NCBI GenBank assembly: GCA_028023455.1
Contig: JAQFVV010012396.1
Span: 9,466,085 to 9,530,084, forward strand
DNA: 64,000 nt
Source: Epiperipatus broadwayi
Lineage: Eukaryota > Onychophora > Udeonychophora > Euonychophora > Peripatidae
Direction: 5' to 3'
This document shows, piece by piece, positions 55,545 through 64,000 of this stretch. The translations under genes and the position numbers were made by a program. The notes below the pieces were generated by a model. That model saw nothing but the letters and a program-made list of their open reading frames with translations. It ran no database searches and was not told the DNA's origin. Every line of letters starts with the position of its first letter. Position 1 is the first letter of the stretch.

Positions 55545-58053
55545 TGTAATGGTATTGTCTGATGTACCTGGATGTTCCAGTCTGCAAATACACTTGAACA
55601 CACTTATCAACTTTAGCAAGCAGCTGGTTTGTCCATAACATATAACCAACTTACTTTCAATCTAAAAGTGCTGGTGCACCTATCTGCCATATTCCAAAGT
55701 TGATATTGCCAAATGCAACCATCTGGTCCATCCACATATATAAGAGAAAGAGAGCAAGCTCACATCTAACTACTGTCAGACCTAGGGTCCTCATGTAGGA
55801 TGCTAGAGATAAAACAAAATATCTGACTCATGATTACATCCATCTTCAATAGACTAGCCTAAACATCATCCACTAAATCTACATGCAACCACTCTTTTCC
55901 AAACCCGCTGTCTCAGATATTCGAACTCAGGAACAATTCGCATTCGACTCTCTTAACAGGTATGTATCTTTGCAAACTGTTAATTAATAACTAAAATAGC
56001 ACATTCTATCTATCAAACAAAATATAACTTGTATTTGATGTTCTCTCCCATGCTGATTAAACAATAATGTGGATATATGCATGTGTAAAATATTGGTTAT
56101 AAGATGTAAGTGCTTAATTGAATGTAAATGCTGGATCAACAAAACTACAGAGATCTTGTTAATTTACAAAACTTCCTAATATTTATTTACAGACAAAAAT
56201 AGGATATATTTAAACATAAAATAAATCCTTAAACAATTTAGAAAAGAAAAAAAAATTCAATAAAAAAAAATATTAAAAAAAAAATGAAAAAAATTCCCAT
56301 AAATTACTTGGATATCTCTATGCATTTACAGTTTCTATGTCTATGATAATAATAATAAAAAAATGGTTAATTAAAAATGAGATTGCTTACCCTAAGTAAA
56401 TTTAACTGCAACCTCAGATATAATATGCAATTTTAATTGTGAAAAAATATAATGGTCACACAACACAGAATATGATAGAATATAATATAAAGAATACTAT
56501 TTTAAAAAGGGTTAGTCATTTATTCACTTTATCTTAAGAAATATTAGTAGCATATATATATATATATAATTAGTCATGTCATGTGGTAAACATATTTTAT
56601 ATCAGTGGCTTTTAAAAAAATAAAAAATAAAAATCTCTTGCCGTTAACTAGTCTAGTGAAGCACTTAATTGTTTGTACATATTTCAATCCCACATCTCTC
56701 AGTAGAAAGTAAATCATCTAAACTTTATTTTAAAAAAAACTTTTCAACCTATCCCCCCCTCTTCTACTCTCTTGATATTTTCCTATATTGGATTGTTCCC
56801 TCTATATAATTAGCAATAGCTTTTTCCAAATATAAGATGGGATAATAAATAAAAATAAAAATTGATACAACAAAAAAATAAAACATAATTGACAATTTTC
56901 CCTTTATATAAAGTTCTTACGGTTGATGAATTTTTTAAATAGATGTTGAAGAACTCCAGTTTAATTTGATAGAGCATCCTGAAGATATTTCAGTGAGCAG
57001 TATGTAGTTTAGTGTTACTCATTCCATAGATTTTCATTCTGTGTAAATATCAACTTCTCAGGCAATTTAACTGTAGACAGTCATATCTTTATATGGCCAT
57101 AGTAGATAGAGAAAAATGTTTCACCCCGATGACAATTATGCTCTTTAGCCAAAGTATTTCATGCTTGCACTATATATATACAACTTTACATAAAATTATA
57201 GACAGTTTGTATCTAATAAAATATTTTTATAGACAGAATAAAACTTAACTGTTTTAATTTCTTTTTTTTTTCCAGTTCCTTTTAAACAAAAATCAGGTTG
57301 CTTTTCTTTTTTAAATTTTGAATTGATAATTATTTCCACTTATCTATCGAATAAATCAGATTAATGTTCCATCCATTTCTTTTACTTTTTATCCAAATGC
57401 CGAATTAATTAAGAAAAAAAAGTCTATTTTGTAGAAAAATATAAAAATAATCCTTTTCATAAAACTAGACTTGACTGATCTTATTCCCAGCAAGAAGAAG
57501 CAGACGATTTTTTAATTGTTTCCTTTTTATCTTGGCGCTATTTCTATTGTTTAAAAACAAGCATTTCAGCTTAAAAAAAATTTTTTTTTCATTGATTCAT
57601 TAAAAAATAACAACACAAGTTACAAAATAAATATACAATATTATTCTTATTCCTCTTATATTTAATTATTGATTTACCTTCTACTGTTATAATTATTATT
57701 ATTATTTAAGTCATTGTCAGTTTAACACAATTCAAATGATCAACATATATATATATACATTTTTTTTTTATATTAAGATTGACATTTTCTTAGTAATAAA
57801 ATTTTATTACTAATATATATATGTGTGTGTTTTTTTACAGTCAATTACCCATCATTTTTAGGTACTTAGTAAATAGTTATTACACTGTTTAGAAAAAATA
57901 AATTTAAAAATATAAAAACATTAATCTTCCTTTCCAAAAGTGTTTTAGCAAAAACTTTTTATTTATGTTTCTACTTGCTAATTAAAAAAAAAATTTCCAT
58001 TATTTCAGATGGCTTAGGTATAGTTGTTGGATAGCGATTTTTAGCTACCTACA
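55545..58053 (-). repeat. 3' LTR (left copy), about 2.5 kb
   Basis: In the plus direction it begins TGTAATGG and, by my reading, ends CTACCTACA next to a polypurine tract, giving TGTA...TACA ends. Homology to the right copy is visible up to 57430, where the window cuts off the partner. The remaining 620 bp and the exact end are inferred from the TACA terminus and the adjacent tract. A TATATAAG-like element (about 55736-55745) lies in the homologous part. Confidence 0.7.
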
Positions 58054-58068
58054 CAATTCCCCTTCCCT
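58054..58068 (-). promoter_or_regulatory. Candidate polypurine tract
   Basis: Minus strand AGGGAAGGGGAATTG immediately before the LTR start TGTAGG. Position and composition fit the plus-strand primer of an LTR retrotransposon. Confidence 0.65.
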
Positions 58069-59733
58069 ACACAAGATCAAAATTTTGCTTATAAATCAAG
58101 ATTTTATCTTCTAATGACTGTAAAGCATGTACATTTTGGGTATATTAATCTTGCTTATCATCTGTAAAAAAATCGCACACTGACTTTCTTCCAGTTCCTT
58201 CAATCTCTTAATTTCAAATACCTGTCCTGGCATTCCCTCTCTCAATAATTACATATCATTCCAAGTGAGAACCTATCTTAGGGCAATATATATATATATT
58301 GTTGTTCAACTTTATGTAATGAACCTGACCATTTATGTATCTCTATAACAGATGATACACATCTTTGTTCACTAATCTCTCTCCTGCTCTTTAGAAATTT
58401 ACCAGATTTTGAGGACTACATGAACTAGAGTATCCATTGCCATGCGTGGATTGACTACAAAAAATGAGGTCAGTTCTAAGGTATACCAGTATGTCTACTG
58501 AAGCATACCCTCATAAATATAATATTTTAATTATTATAACCCTAACAACATTTTTTTATGTTCTCTCACTTTTTCTGGACTTCATTATCATTTCTAATGA
58601 TAACTATTAGTTGGTGATGAAATTATTTATTTCATACTATTCTATAGATTGACCGATATATGGTATCAATATATCTAGCATTGTATGTATCTCTAATTTC
58701 CCCTTTCATATTTAACCTAAACTATTAGGATCAGTCTGTTTTATTATGACATATGCTCCCTTTATTGATCATAAATTTTTTTTATACCTGTTTTCTTGGG
58801 GGTTTTATTTTGTTTTTGGTGGTAAGTTTTTATAAGCACTCTTTCCCTATCTGAAATCTATATGAATCTTCCTTCTCATTCTTCTCAGTTTTGCTTTATT
58901 AGGTAACACTTCATGAGTTTTTTTTTTTCTAACTACTTCAGTATTTATGTCATGATGTACTACTGTGGATAATTTTATATATATATATACAAATGTTATT
59001 GTTGATTCATAGTATTATTGTGTTGAAATGACTTAATCTTGATGACTTAGTTCACATGTGTATGAAATCTTTGCTCCAACTGACTTGTGACATTGTTTTG
59101 AACATTGACATCACTATTAACTATTTTACATGTATACAATAATTTAATTTTCCCTTTTTGGAAAACTATATTAGGATTCAACCATTTTCAAAATAACCAT
59201 TTCACATTTCAAGTCTGCAACTTTCGAAGTCAATCCCGTATTACATGGTTTTTTTTAAATATAGGCATCATCATCCATTTGCCTAATAAATGTAAACGGA
59301 CCTTCATATGTATTGCATAACTTATGGTATTGTGAACTTTTTTGGCTATTACTCTCTAATGTGGCCATTCCCAATATCATTTGATAATTTCTCTATGATT
59401 TGGACATCCTTCTGATTATGGAAACATTTTATGTCCCATAAAATATTTTTAAGATGATCCAATCTATAAATTTCTTTTGCTTTAATGCAGTCATCTTTCA
59501 TAAAGAGACAGTTTTTTCCATAATAATCCTTTGAATAGCTAGAAGGTTTCTCCTAATCTGATTATTATGATTACAAATATTTTTAAATTTTGATTGCCTA
59601 TTGTGACAATTTTCTTCTGCATTAAGCTTTTAAGCATATAATAACCCTTTTTGGATTCTATTACTATATTTATGAACTTTATATTTAATACAAACTTTAA
59701 GTTCTGAATACTGAAAACTTTAAGTTCTGAACA
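58069..59733 (-). other. LTR-element interior, no intact frame
   Basis: Internal DNA downstream of the gag-like frames, where pol would be expected. Only short broken frames occur and I see no RT or integrase motif. Confidence 0.45.
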
Positions 59734-60093
59734 TTAGATGCTCACATTAACTTGCATTTCTCGGTTACATAACTTTTCTGCTTCTACATTATTCATGGAC
59801 AAGTTTAATAAATGTAAATCAGTGTCACTCTGACATATTTTTGGAATCACTTCTCCCAACTTAAAATTAATAGAATGGTTTTCTATCTCATCTTTAGAAA
59901 CCTGAAGAGTACAACTAATAGAAAATTCATAATCAAGTGAAGTTTCATTAATAAAAGAATGTTTAGTACTTCGATTGGATTCAAAAATGAAACCAATTAA
60001 GCTCTTTTGCAAAACAATAGCTTGTTGCTGCTTATTTGAAATATGAATGACAATCTCATTACCCCCCCTCCCAGATAAAAATCCAATATCCAA
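59734..60093 (-). pseudogene. LTR-element interior frame, unknown product
   Basis: A 119-codon minus-strand frame with no motif I recognise. It follows the gag-like frames in the same direction and overlaps the previous one by 35 nt, so it is probably part of the same decayed polyprotein. Confidence 0.35.
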
Positions 60094-60361
60094 TAGCTGA
60101 ATGTGTTAAACTGGGTAAAAATATAATAGATTGAATAAGAGTATAAGGTTTGACTTGTTTATGTGCATTCAGTAATATTTTTAAGAATTGTTTATAATTT
60201 TCTAATTCTTTTAAAGCATTCTTCGAGCTAATATCCAGATACATCATAACAACCCTTTTATTCATCCTAAATTGAAAAAACTCAACACTCCTGTTGGATA
60301 ACTCTAATATTGCAGCTCTAATCCAACTAAGTAAATAATATTGTTCATGAGCAGCATACAA
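60059..60361 (-). pseudogene. LTR-element gag-like frame, possible capsid region
   Basis: A 100-codon frame that extends upstream in phase through HWHDLYAAHEQYY. Placement after a coiled-coil region and a W-x-x-L-Y..., ...SWIRAAILEL pattern loosely recall the N-terminal capsid part of gypsy Gag. The match is weak. Confidence 0.4.
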
Positions 60362-60409
60362 ATCATGCCAATGATAAGGTATACTGGGTAAAGTTTTCTT
60401 TCCATCTAC

Positions 60410-60787
60410 CTATGTACTTTCTCTATCTTCCTCATTATCAAATACTATAGTGATTACTTCAGTGTTGTCCCCTATATGTTCCATTTCCATGGAGTTTGTT
60501 AAAGATGTTATTAATTGGGTATTTACTACAGATACTTTTCCCATGTTACTCCAAATATTTGGGCTGGTCCTAACCTGTTGCATCTCCATAACTTGTGTCT
60601 TTTGGCATAGCTCAATATTTCCAAGTCTTTGGTTCATGGTCTCACCTAAGCATTTCAAACCTTGTTCTAGGATCTCTATAGCTTCACCATGTATTTCTAT
60701 ACTTTTACAACCTGTTTCCATTTCAATATTTTTCTTGGTTATGAACAAGTCTAAAATTTCATGGGTAACCTTCATTTTTTCATGCAT
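60410..60787 (-). pseudogene. LTR-element gag-like frame, helical segment
   Basis: A 125-codon Glu/Met/Lys-rich frame, predicted largely helical (EILEQGLKCLGETMNQRL). In phase upstream it is preceded by a coil-like stretch and an internal stop near 60910. It belongs to the same gag-like protein as the 61.1-61.4 kb frame. Confidence 0.5.
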
Positions 60788-60909
60788 TTGATCTGCGTGC
60801 TTCCTTTGACTCTCACAAATCTCTTTTTTGAAGGACTCTTGATTTTGAACACCTCTTGGTATTTAACAGTTAGTTGACTAGTGACACAATGTTTAAATTC
60901 TTCCAAACA

Positions 60910-61414
60910 TTATCTACATTGTGGATCTTTCTCCTCCACTTCTTTTCTCATTTCCCCTATTTCTTGTTTCAACTCAACACTACTCTTTTGAACACTTGTC
61001 AAACTTATAGACAGTTGTCTTATTTCTTGTGATAATTTTGGTTCCACATCTTTAATTTCTTCTCTTAAAACTGTCTGCATAACATTCACGCTCTCCTTCA
61101 TCCCTATGTCCATCTTTAAATTCCATATTGGCAACATCAGCCTTGGTTGCCATATCTCCCATTCTGATTTTTATGCTATCTATATTAGCTTTTAATGTTT
61201 GTACTTCATCTTTAGTAACCATAATAGCCTTCAATTGGTTCACACTTTCATTCATACTCTCCATATCAAGCTTCATATTCTCCATTTTAGCCTTCATATC
61301 ATCACTATCAGCCTTCATATCAAGCTTCATATTCTCCATTTTAGCCTTCATATCATCACTATCAGCTTTCATATCAAGCCTCCAGCTCATGATCATCTGG
61401 GCCAATTGTGCCAT
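60910..61414 (-). pseudogene. LTR-element gag-like coiled-coil frame, frameshifted
   Basis: Starts MAQLAQMIMSWRLDM (61414) after an upstream in-frame stop. It carries an 18-residue repeat MKADSDDMKAKMENMKLD twice plus a part (54-bp DNA repeat, 61267-61380), then MATKADVANMEFK. A frameshift near 61.1 kb moves the coil into another frame (61137-60910) containing MKESVNVMQTVLREEIKD. Met-rich coiled-coil N-termini are common in arthropod gypsy Gag proteins; that is the basis for the name. Confidence 0.6.
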
Positions 61415-62128
61415 TTCACTTCATGGTGATTGAATTATTTCTACAGTAGTTTCTTGTACCTCAATGGTCATTTTATCATCTGGACATGTTCATGGAAAGT
61501 GTTCGCCTTCAGCTACAGACCCCCCAGATGTTTGACTAGGTCAAGACCCTCCCTCATGGCTAATCTCATCTTCACCTATCACAGCATCACTAACTTTACT
61601 CTTCTCTACTTCAATATCACTTATTTCTCCTTGGAAAACTTCTGTCTACATACTCAATAATTTTTTTCTGTTTCTTATTAGCATTAATTATTTTAATCAA
61701 CTTTTACTGATAACAATATTACAGTAGATATTTGTCTCAGGGTTTTACATTTTCCCCAACTATACCATATGTAACTTTAACTTCTATATCAAATTTTTAT
61801 TTGATTTTGACTGTCTACATCTAGATTAGTTCTTACATTGCCTGACTTCTCTACTTTAATATCAATTTACTCTGGATTTAATTGTTTTACAAGCCTCTGT
61901 TTATTGATCCCGCATTCATTCTTCATTTGCACTTAAATATTAAATAAAAACATAAAACACCTAAAATTAAAATTTATTAGTTGTAGGCATATATACAATA
62001 GTGGTTTAGTATTAATTGAACTTGTTATACAAGTGGCAAGTTTAAAAATATTCAACAAAAATTTAAAAAAAAAAAAAAAATTTCCATCAAATGGCTAAAC
62101 TTCCTTGCAACTATAATATCTTCATGCC
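61415..62128 (-). other. LTR-element 5' leader
   Basis: Between the PBS and the gag-like start. Some broken frames; nothing recognised. Confidence 0.4.
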
Positions 62129-62146
62129 TAACCATTTTGGGGACCA
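62129..62146 (-). promoter_or_regulatory. Candidate tRNA primer-binding site
   Basis: Two bases inside the right LTR, the minus strand reads TGGTCCCCAAAATGGTTA. Starting with TGG (complement of the tRNA CCA end) directly after an LTR ending TACA is typical of gypsy-like elements. The tRNA species is not identified. Confidence 0.65.
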
Positions 62147-62148
62147 GA

Positions 62149-64000
62149 TGTAATGGTATTGTCTGATATACCTGGATGTTCTAGTCTGCAAATACACTTG
62201 AACACACATATCAACTTTAGCAATCAGCTGGTTTGTCCATAACATATAACCAACTTACTTTCAATCTAAAAGTGCTGGTGTGCCTATCTGCCATATCCCA
62301 AAGTTGATAGTGCCAAATGCAACTGTCTGGTCCATCCACATATATAAGAGAAAAAGAGCAAGCTCCCATCTAACTACTGCCGGACCTAGGGTCTTCATAT
62401 AGGATGCTAGTGATAAAACGATGAAATACCTGACTAATGATTATATCCATCTTCAATACAAATCAGTTCATCTCATATTTTACCATTCTTTTTCAAAACC
62501 GCTGCCTCAGATATTCGAACTCAGGAAGAATTCGCATTCGACTCTCTTAACAAGTATGTATCTATGCAAACTGTTAATTAATAACTAAAACATCACATTC
62601 TATCTATCAAACAAAATATAACCTGTATTTAATGTTCTCTCCCATGCTGATTAAACAATAATGTGGATGTTTGCATGTGTAAAATATTGATTATAAGATG
62701 TGATTAATTGAATGTAAATGCTGGATCAACAAAACTACAGAGATCTTGTTAATTTACAAAACTTCCTAATATTTATTTACAGACAAAAATAGGATATATT
62801 TAAACATAAAATAAATCCTTAAACAATTTAGAAAATAAAAAAAAATTTCAATAAAGAAAAATATTTTTAAAAAAAAATCCCATAAATTACTTGGATATCT
62901 CTATGTATTTACAGTTTCTATGTCTATGATGATAATAAAAAATTGCTAATTCTAAGTAAATTTAACTGCAACCTCAGATATAATATGCAATTTTAATTGT
63001 GAAAAAATATAATGGTCACACAACACAGAATATGATAGAATATAATATAAAGAATACTATTTTAAAAAGGGTTAGTCATTTATTCACTTTATCTTAAGAA
63101 ATATCAGTAACATATATATATATATAGTCGTGTCATGTGGTAAACACATTTTATATCAGTTGCTTTTAAAAAAATAAAATAAAAAAATCTCTTATCCTTA
63201 ACTAGTCTAGTGAAGTACTTAATTGTTTGTGCACATTTCAATCCCACATTTCTCAGTAGAAAGTAAATCATCTAAACTTTATTTAAAAAAAAAAACAACT
63301 TTTCAACCTATCCCACCTCCCCTACTCTCTTGATATTTTCCTATATTGGATTGTTCCCTCTGTATAATTAGCAATAGCTTTTTCCAAATATAAGATGGGA
63401 TAATAAATAAAAATAAAAATTGATACAACAAAAAAATAAAACATAATTTACAATTTTCCCTTTATATAAAGTTCTTATGGTTGATGGATTTTTTAAATAG
63501 ATGTTGAAGAACTCCAATTTAATTTGATAGAGCATCCTGAAGATATTTCAGTGAGCAGTATGTAGTTTAGTGTTACTCATTCCACAGATTTTTATTCTGT
63601 GTAAATATCAACTTCTCAGGCAATTTAACTGTAGACAGTCATATCTTTATATTTTTATATGGCCATAGTAGATAGAGAAAAATGTTTCACCCTGATGACA
63701 ATAACGCTCTTTAGCCAAAGTATTTCATGCTTGCACTATATATATACAACTTTATATAAATTTATAGTCAGTTTGTATCTAATAAAATATTTTTATAGAC
63801 AGAATAAAACTTAACTCAACTGTTTTAATTTCTTTTTTTTTCCAGTTCCTTTTAAACAAAAATCATGTTGCTTTTCTTTTTTAAATTTTGAATTGATAAT
63901 TATTTCCACTTATCTATCCAATAAATCAGATTAATGTTCCATCCATTTCTTTTACTTTTTATCCAAATGCCGAATTAATTAAGAAAAAAAAGTCTATTTT
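62149..64000 (-). repeat. 5' LTR (right copy), truncated by window end
   Basis: Matches 55545-57430 throughout with scattered substitutions and indels. The homology is still running at base 64000, so the LTR is longer than 1852 bp and its outer end and TSD are outside the window. Confidence 0.85.

Larger units (their letters stand above)
55545..64000 (-). mobile_element. Gypsy-like LTR retroelement, gag-only, runs off the window
   Basis: Two long direct repeats starting TGTAATGGTATTGTCTG (55545 and 62149) flank about 4.1 kb of internal DNA. PBS, gag-like frames and a polypurine tract all point to the minus strand, with the 5' LTR at the right. No RT, RNase H, integrase or protease motif is recognisable in the visible interior, so this is a non-autonomous (LARD-like) or internally deleted copy. 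The repeats differ by roughly one base in 20 over the first 200 bp plus indels, so the insertion is old. Confidence 0.8.

Noticed and set aside
60450-60791. Plus-strand frames opposite the gag-like region
   Set aside because: Mirror translations of the Glu/Met-rich minus-strand coil; hydrophobic low complexity.
61128-61433. 101-codon plus-strand Ile/Ser-rich frame
   Set aside because: Antisense of the 54-bp coiled-coil repeat.
1-64000. CRISPR arrays, rRNA genes, bacterial operons
   Set aside because: None seen; tandem arrays here have no spacer structure and the window is eukaryotic.

Overview
The window is AT-rich, repeat-dominated nuclear DNA from an animal, most likely an arthropod and possibly a chelicerate. 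That rests on one intact intronless sugar-porter gene resembling arthropod trehalose transporters, embedded in invertebrate-type transposon debris: Penelope-like elements, an RTE-like LINE, tRNA-derived SINEs, a hAT-type MITE and a gypsy-like LTR element. There is no operon structure, no CRISPR and no bacterial gene. I cannot name the species from sequence alone.

Layout. 0-3 kb: foldback elements, two with hammerhead-type ribozyme cores. 3.8-9 kb: a SINE with target-site duplication, two tandem arrays and a decayed LINE reverse transcriptase. 11-16 kb: three Penelope-like (PLE) fragments and a tRNA-headed SINE ending in a ribozyme-like motif. 18.5-21.3 kb: another SINE with duplication, then two PLE copies head to head. 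23-33 kb: decayed LINE pieces, a tiny perfect hairpin element, a 3.7-kb inverted repeat with about 1.4-kb arms, and a tRNA-Gly-like sequence. 34.2-35.6 kb: the only intact host gene, a 12-TM sugar porter. 37-41 kb: a large ribozyme-bearing palindrome and a PLE with inverted ends. 41.5-48.4 kb: RTE-like LINE copies in both orientations, one split by a hAT MITE. 50.5-55.2 kb: a GC-richer retroposed block, duplications, a 98-bp tandem array and two more ribozyme-bearing foldbacks. 55.5 kb to the window end: a minus-strand LTR element with very long LTRs and only gag-like coding remnants.

The most interesting content is a set of small palindromic elements with type-I hammerhead cores (CUGANGA, stem II, GAAA, very short stem III, NUH, stem I) in one or both arms. 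Several are flanked by 12-15 bp direct repeats, the signature of retroposition. They share the window with PLEs, whose 3' regions carry hammerhead-like hairpins with compensatory changes in stem I. Known biology (hammerheads in PLEs, and metazoan retrozymes thought to use PLE machinery) makes a mobilisation link plausible, but it is an inference here.

Restraint: nearly all mobile-element reading frames are broken. Only the sugar porter looks like a functioning host protein gene. Coordinates of repeat edges were read by eye and may be off by several bases.
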